Source: Micromonospora chokoriensis
Lineage (GTDB): Bacteria > Actinomycetota > Actinomycetes > Mycobacteriales > Micromonosporaceae
Assembly (NCBI RefSeq): GCF_000718555.1
Contig: NZ_JOAN01000025.1
Coordinates: 1 to 64,000, forward strand
DNA: 64,000 nt
Direction of reading: 5' to 3'
This document shows positions 51,425-60,699 of the stretch, piece by piece. Every line of letters starts with the position of its first letter. Within the stretch, counting starts at the first letter, position 1. A program made the translations under genes and the position numbers. The notes under the pieces are model-generated. The model was not told the origin of the DNA. It did not search any database and worked only from the letters and a program-made list of their open reading frames with translations.

Positions 51425-53524
51425 ATGAACAGGACCGCATTCGCGTCCGCCCTGCTGCTGGTGACGACCGGCCTGGCCGTGCCACCGTCGGCAGCGGCCG
51501 CAGCACCGGCCGCTCCGCCGGACAGCAGCTTCCAGAAAGTGACACTGAACGACTTCCCGGGTGAGCCGATGAGCCTCGCCGTCCTGCCCGACCTGCGGGT
51601 GCTGCACACCTCCCGTACCGGTGAGGTCCGCATCCACGACCCGCGCACCGGGCTGAACACCCTCGCCGCCGACATCCCGGTGTACGAGCACGACGAGGAG
51701 GGGTTGCAGGGGGTCGCCATCGACCCGAACTTCGCCCAGAACAAGTGGGTGTACCTGTACTACTCGCCGCCGATGCAGACGCCGGTGGACGACCCGGCGA
51801 CCCCAGACGTCAACGAGGGCGACGCCCCGGAGACCGGCACCGAGGCGGACTGGCAGCGGTTCAAGGGCGCGCTGCGGCTGTCCCGGTTCAAGCTGGACGG
51901 GATGAAGCTCAACCTCGCCAGCGAGCAGCAGATCATCGACGTGCCCACCGACCGGGGCATCTGCTGCCACGTCGGGGGCCAGATCGACTTCGACAGCTTG
52001 GGCAACCTGTACCTGTCGACGGGTGACGACACCAACCCGTTCGCCTCCGACGGCTACATCCCGATCGACGAGCGGGCCGACCGCCACCCGGCGTACGACG
52101 CCCAGCGCACCTCGGCCAACACCAACGACCTGCGTGGCAAGCTGCTGCGGATCAAGGTGAAGGCCGGCGGTGGTTACACGGTGCCGGCCGGCAACCTGTT
52201 CAAGCCGGGTACGGCGCAGACCCGCCCGGAGATCTACGCGATGGGGCTGCGCAACGCGTTCCGGTTCGCCGTCGACAGGCGTACCGACGACGTGTACGTG
52301 GGCGACTACTCCCCGGACGCGTCCAACCCGAACCCGGAGCGCGGCCCGGCCGGGCACGGCCGGTGGATGCGCGTCGACAAGCCGGCGAACTACGGTTGGC
52401 CGTACTGCGTGACGCCGACGATCGCCTACCGCGACTACGACTTCGCCACCGGCGAGTCCGGCGCCAAGTTCAACTGCAAGCGCCCGGTCAACGACTCGCC
52501 GCACAACACCGGCAAGCGCGTGCTGCCGCCGGTCGAGCAGCCGGAGGTCTGGTACGCGGCAGCCGCCTCAGCCGAGTTCCCGCAACTGGGCACCGGCGGC
52601 ATCTCTCCGATGGGCGGCCCGGCGTACCAGTACGACGGGACCAGCACGTCGCGTACCCGCTGGCCGGCCTACTACGACGGGGTGCCGCTGTTCTACGAGT
52701 GGAGCCGGGACTACATCAAGGAGTTCCGCCTCGACTCCGACGGCGACGTCACGGACATCCGTCCGGTGGCGCCCTCGCTGGTGGTGGACAACCCGATGGA
52801 CATGGAGTTCGGCCCGGACGGCGCGCTCTACGTGCTGGAGTACGGCGACGGCTACTTCGCCGAGAACCCGGACGCGCAGCTGTCCCGGATCGACTTCGTC
52901 CGGGGCAACCGGACGCCGATCCCGAAGATCAGCGGCACCCCGACCGTCGGGCAGGCTCCGTTGACCGTCGCGTTCTCCAGCGCCGGCACCACCGACCCGG
53001 ATGGTGACAAGCTGAGCTACGCGTGGGACTTCAACGCGGACGGCTCGGTGGACAGCACCTCTGCGAACGCGACCTGGACGTTCGCGGAGAACGGCTCGTA
53101 CACCCCGACGTTGAAGGTGACCGACCGCACCGGACGGTCCGCCTCGGCGACCCTGCCGCTGGTGGTCGGGCCGACCGCGCCGATCGTCGAGTTCGTCGCC
53201 CCGGTGGCCGGGCAGCCCTTCCAGTTCGGGCAGACGGTCGCGTACGAGGTGAAGGTCACCGATGACCTGCCGGTGGACTGCTCCCGGGTGAAGGTCACCT
53301 ACGTGCTCGGGCACGACGAGCACGGGCACCCGCTCTCCACCTCGACGGGTTGCTCCGGGACCATCCCCACCTTCCTCGACGGTGGGCACAGTGGTGCGGA
53401 CAACCTGACCGCGGTGTTCGTCGCGGAGTACACCGACGCGCCGACCGAGCCGGGCGTACCGGCGCAGACCGGTTCGGCGACGGTGGTGCTGGACCCGACC
53501 CCGGTGGCCGGTCTGGCTGGCTGA
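51425..53524 (+). CDS. Secreted PQQ-type sugar dehydrogenase with PKD domain
   Basis: 699 aa, ATG 51425 (GGGGGAC upstream). Signal peptide (MNRTAFASALLLVTTGLAVPPSAAAAAP). Beta-propeller of the glucose/sorbosone dehydrogenase family about 40-490: EEGLQGVAIDPNFAQNKWVYLYYSP, GGQIDFDSLGNLYLSTGDDTNPF, AMGLRNAFRFAVD, YVGDYSPDA, GWPYCV, GPDGALYVLEYG. Then a PKD domain (AGTTDPDGDKLSYAWDFNADGSVDS, about 515-590) and a C-terminal beta domain. Oxidises sugars outside the cell; PQQ use is a family trait, no pqq genes here. Probably co-transcribed with the isomerase-like gene. Confidence 0.9.
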   Translation: MNRTAFASALLLVTTGLAVPPSAAAAAPAAPPDSSFQKVTLNDFPGEPMSLAVLPDLRVLHTSRTGEVRIHDPRTGLNTLAADIPVYEHDEEGLQGVAIDPNFAQNKWVYLYYSPPMQTPVDDPATPDVNEGDAPETGTEADWQRFKGALRLSRFKLDGMKLNLASEQQIIDVPTDRGICCHVGGQIDFDSLGNLYLSTGDDTNPFASDGYIPIDERADRHPAYDAQRTSANTNDLRGKLLRIKVKAGGGYTVPAGNLFKPGTAQTRPEIYAMGLRNAFRFAVDRRTDDVYVGDYSPDASNPNPERGPAGHGRWMRVDKPANYGWPYCVTPTIAYRDYDFATGESGAKFNCKRPVNDSPHNTGKRVLPPVEQPEVWYAAAASAEFPQLGTGGISPMGGPAYQYDGTSTSRTRWPAYYDGVPLFYEWSRDYIKEFRLDSDGDVTDIRPVAPSLVVDNPMDMEFGPDGALYVLEYGDGYFAENPDAQLSRIDFVRGNRTPIPKISGTPTVGQAPLTVAFSSAGTTDPDGDKLSYAWDFNADGSVDSTSANATWTFAENGSYTPTLKVTDRTGRSASATLPLVVGPTAPIVEFVAPVAGQPFQFGQTVAYEVKVTDDLPVDCSRVKVTYVLGHDEHGHPLSTSTGCSGTIPTFLDGGHSGADNLTAVFVAEYTDAPTEPGVPAQTGSATVVLDPTPVAGLAG

Positions 53525-53541
53525 TCAGCTCAATCAGGGCA

Positions 53542-53575
53542 GCGGCGGTGGTCGGATCTCTCCGGCCACCGCCGC
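53542..53575. terminator. Bidirectional terminator
   Basis: GCGGCGGTGGTCGG (53542-53555) and CCGGCCACCGCCGC (53562-53575), 6-nt loop, one G-U pair, between convergent genes. Confidence 0.82.
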
Positions 53576-53613
53576 ACGCCGTTGCGCTCCGCGCTCGGAG
53601 CACGGGTGGCCGC

Positions 53614-55293
53614 TCAGCTCCAGTCGCTGTCTACGTGGTTGTCCCGCCACCGTCCGCCCACCGGCGGGGTGTCCAGTCGCATCCCCTCGTCGGCGTTGCC
53701 GGCCAGGTCGTTGTCCTCGACCCGGCAGTCGACGCAGCTGCCGCGCCCGGTGATCCACAGCCCGTGTGTCTGGGTCTGGTTGTCGTGGTTGTCCCAGATC
53801 CGGTTGCCGCGGATGGTGGCCGAGTCGAACGGCGCGTCGATTGTGATACCGGCCCGCAGTCGGGGTGCGGCCGCCAGCTCGTACGCGCATCCCGGCGGCG
53901 GCACATCCCCGCTCCACCCGCTGAACGCGTCCGGGCGGACCGGGGCGAGGGTGAGTTCCTCGCCGGTGTTGGAGGCCACCTTGGCAACGGATCGGCCGAC
54001 CCGCAGGACCTTGCCCCGGTGCCCGTCGTGCGCCCAGTTGGCCGACCGGTCCACCAGGCTCCGCTCGCCGTAGCGGACGGCGTCGCCCGCGCCGCTGGTG
54101 CCTTCGGCGTACTGTCGCCCGTTGTTGCGGATCCGGTTGTTGAGCAGCACCGTGTCGGTCATCTGGTGGTCGATCCGCACCCCGTCCAGCCCGTTTCCCC
54201 AGATCTCGTTGCTCTCGATCACCACGTCCCGGATCGGGCCCCGGTAGCCGCGATCGAGGTCGTGCGCGTGGTAACCGTGCCGCCCGTTGCTGCTGAGCCG
54301 ATTGCCTCGGACGGTGTACGAGCCGGGGGTGTTGCCGATGCTGACCCCGTCGTACATGTTGCCGTCGATGACGCAGTCGGTGAGCAGCCCACCCCGGCCG
54401 GCCACGGACGAGGTGCCCTGCGCCGACACGTCGAAGCCGGTCTCCAGGTTGCCGGTGATCGTGCAGGCGGAGACGATCAGGCCGTCGGCGCCCCAGTCGG
54501 AGATGCCGAACCGGTTGCCCTGACTGTGGCAGCCGATGATGCGGTAGCCGCGCGGCGGCGTCCAGTGTTCCTTCTGCAACTCCAGGAAGATCCCGTTGGT
54601 GCCGTTGGCCAGGGCGGTGCAGTTGGCGATGGTCAGCCGCTCCACCGCCCCCCAGCCGCCGATCCCGATCCCGATGCCGGCGCCGCCGATCTGCTCGCCG
54701 TTGTCCAGTCGGCCACAGCCGACCACCACCACGCCGTCGATCAGGGAGTCCTGGAGGAAGTCGCAGCCCAGCCCGGTGGCCGCGGTGTGGTGGATGTAGA
54801 GGTTGCGGAAGACGCCCCGGACCATGTACTGAATGCCGAGGCCCTTGGCCAGGTAGTTGTACTCGGCCATGGCGACGCCGGAGCCGTCGATCTGGAAGTC
54901 GGAGAAGGTGCAGTCGGCGATGTGCCGCTCCCGGTCCGCGCCGTGCTGCACGGTGGTCCAGAAGGCCAACGGGGTCGGGTCGGCCCGGTTGCCCTCGTTG
55001 CTGAGCATGAACCGGGTCGCCGCCGGGCCGGCCCCGATCAGCGACACCCCGCTGCGCCAGACCGTGCCCGCGTCCCGGATCGAGTAGATGCCCGGCGGGC
55101 AGTAGATGACGCGGGCCCGCCCGTCCGAGGCGTACCCGGCGCCGAGGCGGTCCACCAGGGCGGCCAGCGCCGGCTGGTCGTTGGTCGAGCCGTCGCCGGT
55201 CAGCCCGTACTCCAGCGCGTCGCAGTAGAGCGGCGCGCCGGCCGAGGCCGGCCGTCGTACCCGGACCGAGTTCAGTAGCAGCTCGTTCGCCAC
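53614..55293 (-). CDS. Right-handed parallel beta-helix protein without signal peptide
   Basis: 559 aa from GTG 55293 (AAGGGAG 8 nt upstream). N-terminal YGLTGDGSTNDQPALAALVDRLGAG and ARVIYCPPGIYSIRDAGTVW are the pectate-lyase_3/tailspike start; then repeated coils (RLTIANCTALANGTNGIFLEL; GYRIIGCHSQGNRFGISDWG; GGLLTDCVIDGNMYDGVSIG; NRLSSNGRHGYHAHD; DVVIESNEIWGNGLDGVRID; TVLLNNRIRNNG). There is no signal peptide or TM, odd for a polysaccharide-acting protein; it may leave by another route or act in a particle. Substrate unknown. Confidence 0.85.
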   Translation of the reverse strand: MANELLLNSVRVRRPASAGAPLYCDALEYGLTGDGSTNDQPALAALVDRLGAGYASDGRARVIYCPPGIYSIRDAGTVWRSGVSLIGAGPAATRFMLSNEGNRADPTPLAFWTTVQHGADRERHIADCTFSDFQIDGSGVAMAEYNYLAKGLGIQYMVRGVFRNLYIHHTAATGLGCDFLQDSLIDGVVVVGCGRLDNGEQIGGAGIGIGIGGWGAVERLTIANCTALANGTNGIFLELQKEHWTPPRGYRIIGCHSQGNRFGISDWGADGLIVSACTITGNLETGFDVSAQGTSSVAGRGGLLTDCVIDGNMYDGVSIGNTPGSYTVRGNRLSSNGRHGYHAHDLDRGYRGPIRDVVIESNEIWGNGLDGVRIDHQMTDTVLLNNRIRNNGRQYAEGTSGAGDAVRYGERSLVDRSANWAHDGHRGKVLRVGRSVAKVASNTGEELTLAPVRPDAFSGWSGDVPPPGCAYELAAAPRLRAGITIDAPFDSATIRGNRIWDNHDNQTQTHGLWITGRGSCVDCRVEDNDLAGNADEGMRLDTPPVGGRWRDNHVDSDWS

Positions 55294-55343
55294 GGGTCGG
55301 CTCCCTTCGACGCGTTCGGTGCGCTCCGGCGGGGCCGACTTCC

Positions 55344-55397
55344 CGATCACGCCGCCGGGAAACCCCGGCCCGATCACACCGCCGGGAAAACCGGGCA
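55344..55397. repeat. Two 27-bp tandem repeats near the beta-helix gene start
   Basis: CGATCAC(G/A)CCGCCGGGAAA recurs at 55344 and 55371 (27-bp period). It is in the leader between the beta-helix start and the bkd terminator. Confidence 0.55.
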
Positions 55398-55423
55398 CCG
55401 TCGGGAGGCCCCAGACGTGCGCC

Positions 55424-55455
55424 GGCCCCGGCGCCGCACGGGCAGCGCCGGGGCC
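55424..55455 (-). terminator. Terminator of the bkd operon
   Basis: GGCCCCGGCGC (55424-55434) and GCGCCGGGGCC (55445-55455), 10-nt loop, 11 bp beyond the E2 stop. Confidence 0.8.
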
Positions 55456-55466
55456 GTGGGTACGCG

Positions 55467-56837
55467 TCAGACGGCGGCGATCAGCAACGCCGGGCGTTCC
55501 ACGCAGTCGGCGACGTGCCGCAGGAAGCCACCGGCTACCCCGCCGTCGCAGACCCGGTGGTCGAAGGTGAGGCTGAGCTGGGTCACCTTGCGGACGGCGA
55601 GTTGCCCGTCGACCACCCACGGCTTGTCCACGATCCGCCCGATGCCGAGCAGGGCGGCCTCGGGGTGGTTGATGATCGGCGTGGAGCCGTCGACGCCGAA
55701 GACCCCGTAGTTGTTCAGGGTGAAGGTGCCGCCGGTCAGCCGGGCCGGCGGCAGGCTGCCGGCCCGTGCGGCGGCGGTGGTCGCCGCCAGTTCGGCGGCC
55801 AGCTCGGCGGTGGTGAGCCGCTGGGCGTCGCGCAGCACCGGCACCAGCAGACCCCGGTCGGTCTGCGCGGCGATGCCGAGGTGCACCCCGGCGGACTGGA
55901 CGATCCGCTGCGCCTCGGTGTCGACCCGGGCGTTGAGTTGCGGGAACCGACGCAGCCCGCTGAGGCAGATCCGGGCCAGCAGGGCCAGGATGCTCACCGG
56001 CGCGTCGGGCGTCGCCGCGTTGATCGCGGCTCGGGTCTCCAGCAGCCCGGTGGCGTCCACGTCGACCCAGATGGTCACCTCCGGGATCTCCCGCCGGCTG
56101 CGGGAGAGCTTGTCGGCGATGACCTTGCGGACACCGGTGAGGGGGACGATCACGTCGCCGTCCCCGGCCGGGGTCGACGCGACCTGCGGGTCCGGCACGG
56201 CGGCGAGTCTGGCGGCGGGCCCGGTCAGCGCGGCCTGCACGTCGGCGCGGCGGATCACCCCGCCGGGGCCGGTGCCCCGCACCGCACCCAGGTCGACGCC
56301 GTGCTCGCGGGCCAGCCGCCGCACGATCGGCGAGATGACCAGGGCAGCGGACGACCGCGCCGGGTCGTCGGACGCGGTATCCACGCCGGTCGCGCCACCG
56401 GCAGCCGCGCCGGTGCCGCCGCTCGGGCCGGCGTCGGCCGGTTCGGGGGCCAGCGCCAGGCGGGGCCGACGCCGACGCCGGGTGGCATTGCCGTGGCCGG
56501 TGCCGTAGCCGATCAGCACGTTGCCGGAGCCGGCCCGCTCCTCCTCGCGGTAGGTGGCGTGCCCGGCGGGCTCGTCGCCTCCGTCCAGCGGCGCGATGGT
56601 GATCAACGGCTGGCCGACCGGGCGTACCTCACCGGCCGCGCCGTGCAGGGTGACCACCCGGCCGGCGTACGGGCAGGGCACGTCGACGACGGCCTTGGCG
56701 GTCTCCACCTCGACCACGCTCTGGTCGACCGTGACGATGTCGCCCACGGCGACCCGCCACTCGACGATCTCGGCCTCGCTCAGCCCCTCGCCCAGATCGG
56801 GCAGGAGAAAGACCTGCGTCCGTTCGACGGTGGTCAT
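55467..56837 (-). CDS. bkdC: Branched-chain 2-oxo acid dehydrogenase E2 (dihydrolipoyl acyltransferase)
   Basis: 456 aa, ATG 56837, overlapping the E1-beta stop (ATGA). One lipoyl domain (VFLLPDLGEGLSEAEIVEWRVAVGD; lipoyl Lys in VEVETAKAVVDVP, about 48), a linker, the peripheral-subunit-binding domain (ISPIVRRLAREHGVDLGAVRGTGPGGVIRRADVQAAL) and a catalytic domain ending SLTFDHRVCDGG (His/Asp). The linker contains a basic RRRRRPRL stretch. Transfers the acyl group to CoA. Confidence 0.94.
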   Translation of the reverse strand: MTTVERTQVFLLPDLGEGLSEAEIVEWRVAVGDIVTVDQSVVEVETAKAVVDVPCPYAGRVVTLHGAAGEVRPVGQPLITIAPLDGGDEPAGHATYREEERAGSGNVLIGYGTGHGNATRRRRRPRLALAPEPADAGPSGGTGAAAGGATGVDTASDDPARSSAALVISPIVRRLAREHGVDLGAVRGTGPGGVIRRADVQAALTGPAARLAAVPDPQVASTPAGDGDVIVPLTGVRKVIADKLSRSRREIPEVTIWVDVDATGLLETRAAINAATPDAPVSILALLARICLSGLRRFPQLNARVDTEAQRIVQSAGVHLGIAAQTDRGLLVPVLRDAQRLTTAELAAELAATTAAARAGSLPPARLTGGTFTLNNYGVFGVDGSTPIINHPEAALLGIGRIVDKPWVVDGQLAVRKVTQLSLTFDHRVCDGGVAGGFLRHVADCVERPALLIAAV

Positions 56838-57835
56838 GCCGCCGCCCAACGCGCGTCCGGCTGGTCGTCCCACTGCAGGCGGGCCACCGCGTCGAGCACC
56901 CGGTCCACGCCGGGCAGGTGGGTGTGCTCCAGCATCGGCGCCGGGTATGGGATGTCCAGCCCGGCGACCCGCAGCACCGGGGCGTGCAGCGCGTGGAAGC
57001 AGCGCTCCTGCACCCGGGCGGCGATCTCCGCGCCGACGCCCGCGAAGCCGGGCGCCTCCTGGATCACCACGCACCGGCCGGTGCGCCGGACCGAGGCGGT
57101 GATGGTGGCGTCGTCGAACGGCACGATGGTGCGTACGTCGACGACCTCCAGGTCCCAACCCTCCTCGCGGGCGGCCTCGGCGGCCTCCAGCGCGACCGGC
57201 ACCGCCGGCCCGTACGCCACCAGGGTGGCGTCGCGGCCCGGCCGGCGCACGACGGCCCGGCCGAACGGCTCGGTACGCGCCGGCAGCGACGCGTCGGCGC
57301 TGGCGAAGTAGAGCTTCTTGGGCTCCATGAAGACCACCGGGTCGGGGTCGTCGATCGCCTCACGCAGCAGCGAGTACGCGTCGTCGACGGTCGCCGGGGT
57401 GACCACCTTCAGTCCGGGGGTGTGCGCGTAGTACGCCTCGGAGGAGTCACAGTGGTGCTCGACCCCGCCGATCCCGCCCGCGTAGGGCACGCGGATGACG
57501 ATCGGCACGCTCAGTGCTCCCCGGGTGCGGTTGCGCAGCTTCGCCACGTGCGAGGCGATCTGCTCGAACGCCGGGTACGCGAACGCGTCGAACTGCATCT
57601 CGACCACCGGTCGCAGGCCGGACATGGCCAGGCCGACGGCGAAGCCGACGATGCCGGCCTCGGCGAGCGGAGTGTCGAAGCAGCGGTTCTCGCCGAAGCG
57701 GGCCTGGAGGCCGTCGGTGATCCGGAAGACGCCGCCGAGCGCGCCGACGTCCTCGCCGAAGACGACTACGCGGTCGTCGGCGGCGAGCGCGTCGGCCAGC
57801 GCGGTGTTGAGCGCCTTCGCCATGGTGGTGGCCAT
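56834..57835 (-). CDS. bkdB: Branched-chain 2-oxo acid dehydrogenase E1 beta subunit
   Basis: 333 aa, ATG 57835; the E1-alpha stop overlaps its start (TGATG). Matches: ALNTALADALAADDRVVVFGEDVGALGGVFRITDGL, RCFDTPLAEAGIVGFAVGLAMSGLRPVVEMQFDAFAYPAFEQ, PYAGGIGGVEHHCDSSEAYYAHTPGLKVVTPATVDDAY, VVDVRTIVPFDDATI. Supplies the thiamine diphosphate Glu and subunit contacts. Middle gene of three. Confidence 0.95.
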   Translation of the reverse strand: MATTMAKALNTALADALAADDRVVVFGEDVGALGGVFRITDGLQARFGENRCFDTPLAEAGIVGFAVGLAMSGLRPVVEMQFDAFAYPAFEQIASHVAKLRNRTRGALSVPIVIRVPYAGGIGGVEHHCDSSEAYYAHTPGLKVVTPATVDDAYSLLREAIDDPDPVVFMEPKKLYFASADASLPARTEPFGRAVVRRPGRDATLVAYGPAVPVALEAAEAAREEGWDLEVVDVRTIVPFDDATITASVRRTGRCVVIQEAPGFAGVGAEIAARVQERCFHALHAPVLRVAGLDIPYPAPMLEHTHLPGVDRVLDAVARLQWDDQPDARWAAA

Positions 57836-59001
57836 CAGGCGTCACCCTCCTCGTCGCGGGCGGCGGCCAACTCGGCGCGGACCAGCTCGCGCTGTTCGAT
57901 CAGCTGTGGGGTGGGCTTGGCGTAGACGTGGTCGAAGAGGCTCAGCGGGTCGACAGTGGGCTGCTCGTTCATCCGGGTCCGCAGGTCCGCCGCGTACGCC
58001 TCGGCCTGCTCGGCGACCTCGGCGACCGCCGCGTCGTCGAGCACACCGCGAGCGCGTAGATAGGTCTCCAGGCGGGCGAGGGGGTCCCGATCCCGCCAGG
58101 CGTCGACCTCGGCGTTGTCGCGGTAGCGGCTGGCGTCGTCGGCGTTGGTGTGCGGCTCCATCCGGTAGGTGTGCGCCTCGACCAGGAACGGCCCCTTGCC
58201 GGCTCGGGCGTGGGCGACCGCGCGGGTGAGCACGGCGAGCACCGCGACCGGGTCGTTGCCGTCGACCTGCTCGCTGGGTACGCCGTAGCCGACGCCCTTG
58301 TAGGCAAGCGACGGCGCGGCGGTCTGCCGCGACAGCGGGACGCTGATCGCGTACCTGTTGTTCTGCACGAAGTAGACCACCGGCGCCTTGAACACGGCGG
58401 CGAAGTTGATCCCCTCGTGGAAGTCGCCCTCGCTGGTGGCGCCGTCGCCGATGAAGGCCAGCGCCACGGTGTCGCGACCCTGGTACGCCTCACCGTGGGC
58501 CAGCCCGGCGGCGTGCACGCACTGGGTCGCGAGGGGGGTGCACTGCGGTGCGGTGCGTACCTCGGTCGGGTCGTAGCCGCAGTGCCAGTCGCCGCGCAGC
58601 AGGGTGAGCACCTCGACCGGGTCGATGCCCCGGGCAACCAGCGCCATCGATTCGCGGTAGGTGGGGAAGATCCAGTCGGTGTCGCGGACCGCGAGCACCG
58701 CGCCGACCTGGCACGCCTCCTGGCCCCGCGAGGACGGGTAGACGGCGAGCCGGCCCTGCTTGGTCAGGGCGGTCGCCTGGGTGTCGAAGCGGCGGCCGAG
58801 CACCATCCGGCGGTACAGCTCGCGCAGCACCTCGACGGGGGGTTCGGGGTAGTCGGTGCGGGCCGGCAGCGGCGTGCCGTTCTCGGCGAGCAGGCGGACC
58901 GGCTCGGCGTCCGGTAGCAACGAGCGCGCCGGGTCGGGCGGGGTGACCGTTCGACGGGTGCGCGGGGATGCCCTGCGGACCGCCTGGGGAGTGGTCGTCA
59001 C
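57835..59001 (-). CDS. bkdA: Branched-chain 2-oxo acid dehydrogenase E1 alpha subunit
   Basis: 388 aa, GTG 59001 with AGGAGG 7-8 nt upstream. Binds thiamine diphosphate through GDGATSEGDFHEGINFAAVFKAPVVYFVQNNRYAI (GDG to NN); also RRFDTQATALTKQGRLAVYPSSRGQEACQVG and EAHTYRMEPHTNADDASRY. Decarboxylates 2-oxo acids from Val, Leu and Ile, making the starters for branched-chain fatty acids. First gene of the leftward bkdABC set; divergent from the Lrp/AsnC regulator. E3 must be encoded elsewhere. Confidence 0.94.
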   Translation of the reverse strand: MTTTPQAVRRASPRTRRTVTPPDPARSLLPDAEPVRLLAENGTPLPARTDYPEPPVEVLRELYRRMVLGRRFDTQATALTKQGRLAVYPSSRGQEACQVGAVLAVRDTDWIFPTYRESMALVARGIDPVEVLTLLRGDWHCGYDPTEVRTAPQCTPLATQCVHAAGLAHGEAYQGRDTVALAFIGDGATSEGDFHEGINFAAVFKAPVVYFVQNNRYAISVPLSRQTAAPSLAYKGVGYGVPSEQVDGNDPVAVLAVLTRAVAHARAGKGPFLVEAHTYRMEPHTNADDASRYRDNAEVDAWRDRDPLARLETYLRARGVLDDAAVAEVAEQAEAYAADLRTRMNEQPTVDPLSLFDHVYAKPTPQLIEQRELVRAELAAARDEEGDA

Positions 59002-59106
59002 GGCGGAACCTCCTGGGACGTGTGGTGAGCCTATGCTTCCGCTTGTGGATGATTGACTCAAGATCGACACAGAAGGCGGGACGGTTGGCATGCGGAGGGC
59101 CTATCA

Positions 59107-59613
59107 GTGAGCCAGGAGACCGCCGACGAAGCGAGCCGGGACGCGGGATCGGGACGATCGGCCCGAGCCCTGGACGAGGTGGACCGGCGCATCCTCGACG
59201 AGCTGGTTCGCGACGGGCGGACGTCGGTGCGCACCCTCGCCGAGCGCATCCACATCTCCCGCACCAACGCGTACGCGCGGGTGGAGCGGTTGCTGCGCGA
59301 CGGGGTGATCACCGGGTTCCGGGCCCAGGTGGCGCCCGAAGCGGCCGGGCTGGGCACCTCGGCGTACATCGCCCTGACCATCGAGCAGAACACCTGGCGG
59401 GAGGTGTCGGCCGAGCTGGCCCGGGTGCGCTACATCGAGCACGCCGCGTTGCTCGGCGGTGACCACGATGTGCTCGCGCTGGTCCGCGCGCCGGACAACG
59501 CCGCGCTGCGCGACGTGGTACTGGGCCGGGTGCAGAGCATCCCCGGGGTGCTGTCCACCCGCACCTGGCTGGTCTTCGAGGAGTTCGACGGGGCCGGCAG
59601 CCCCTGGGCCTGA
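59107..59613 (+). CDS. Lrp/AsnC-family regulator (BkdR-like)
   Basis: 168 aa, GTG 59107 with GGAGGG 7 nt upstream. HTH: LDEVDRRILDELVRDGRTSVRTLAERIHISRTNAYARVERLLRDGVITGF; then the RAM ligand domain (AAGLGTSAYIALTIEQN ... HDVLALVRAPDNAALRDVVLGRVQSIPGVLSTRTWLV). The divergent place next to bkdABC is the BkdR arrangement, so branched-chain amino acids or keto acids are the likely ligands. The 105-bp region between them contains CTTG-N13-CAAG (59042-59062), a possible operator. Confidence 0.92.
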   Translation: MSQETADEASRDAGSGRSARALDEVDRRILDELVRDGRTSVRTLAERIHISRTNAYARVERLLRDGVITGFRAQVAPEAAGLGTSAYIALTIEQNTWREVSAELARVRYIEHAALLGGDHDVLALVRAPDNAALRDVVLGRVQSIPGVLSTRTWLVFEEFDGAGSPWA

Positions 59614-59618
59614 CCGGC

Positions 59619-60590
59619 TCAGCGCTCCGGCGGGGCCTCCAGGCCGTCCCGGTCGGCCAGCTCCAGCAGCGGTTCCAGCGAGTGCCGGTCGCCGTCCAGC
59701 CCGGCGTGCGGGTCGCCGCGCTCGGCGAACCGGGCCGGCATGCTGAGCACGTCGAAGTCCTCCGGGCGGACCTGGTCCAGCTCCGACCAGTCCAGCGGCG
59801 CGGAGACCAGCGCGGCCGGCGTCGGCCGGATCGAGTACGCCGAGGTCACCGTGTGATCCCGGGCCATCTGGTTGTAGTCGACGAAGACCGGCCGGTCCCG
59901 CTGGTCGCGCCACCAGGTGGTGGTGACCAGGTCCGGCAGCCGGCGCTGCATCTCCCGGCCCAGCGCGAGCACCGCCCGACGGCAGTCACCGAAGCTCCAC
60001 CGCGGCTCGATCGACAGGTAGATGTGCAGGCCCCGACCGCCAGTGGTCTTCGGGTAGCCGGTCAGGCCCAGCTCGGTGAGGAACGCCCGCACCTCGTGCG
60101 CCACCGGCACGACCTGCTCGAAGCCGACGCCGGGCATCGGATCGAGGTCGATGCGCAGCTGGTCGGGGCGTTCCACGTCGGCGGCGGTGACCGGCCACGG
60201 GTGAAACCGCAGGGTGCCCAGGTTGGCGGCCCAGATGACCACGGCCAACTCGCTCGGCGCGACCTCGTCGGCGGTACGGCCACTGGGGAAGGTGATGTGC
60301 GCCGTTCGCACCCACTCGGGCGCGCCGGCCGGCAGCCGCTTCTGGTAGAACGCGTCACCCCGATTGGTCTGCCGGGTGGCGATCGTCGCACCCTCGAAGA
60401 CACCGCGGGGCCAGCGTTCCAGCATGGTCGGCCGGTCCCGCAACGCGCGCAGGATGCCGTCACCGACCGCCAGGAAGTAGCGGACCACGTCCAGCTTGGT
60501 CAGCCCCCGCTCGGGAAAGTATGGCTTGTCGGGGCTGGAGACGCGGACCAGCCGCTCCCCCACCTGGATCTCCTCGGCCGCCGTCGCCAC
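59619..60590 (-). CDS. LigD-type primase/polymerase domain (non-homologous end joining)
   Basis: 323 aa, GTG 60590. Stand-alone PolDom: VSSPDKPYFPERGLTKLDVVRYFLAVGDGIL, GDAFYQKRLPAGAPEWV, LRIDLDPMPGVGFEQVV with the catalytic D-x-D, and GGRGLHIYLSIEPRWSF. Adds nucleotides to broken DNA ends together with Ku and a ligase, which are not in the window. A separate PolDom (not fused to ligase/nuclease) is common in actinobacteria. Confidence 0.93.
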   Translation of the reverse strand: MATAAEEIQVGERLVRVSSPDKPYFPERGLTKLDVVRYFLAVGDGILRALRDRPTMLERWPRGVFEGATIATRQTNRGDAFYQKRLPAGAPEWVRTAHITFPSGRTADEVAPSELAVVIWAANLGTLRFHPWPVTAADVERPDQLRIDLDPMPGVGFEQVVPVAHEVRAFLTELGLTGYPKTTGGRGLHIYLSIEPRWSFGDCRRAVLALGREMQRRLPDLVTTTWWRDQRDRPVFVDYNQMARDHTVTSAYSIRPTPAALVSAPLDWSELDQVRPEDFDVLSMPARFAERGDPHAGLDGDRHSLEPLLELADRDGLEAPPER

Positions 60591-60699
60591 GCCACCGAGG
60601 GTACGACCTGCGCCCACGCCGGACGCCCACCGAGCGGACATCGGCATGGCGGATCACTGGACACGATTACCGTCGGCGGCGCCCGGGTACGGGGGCCGC

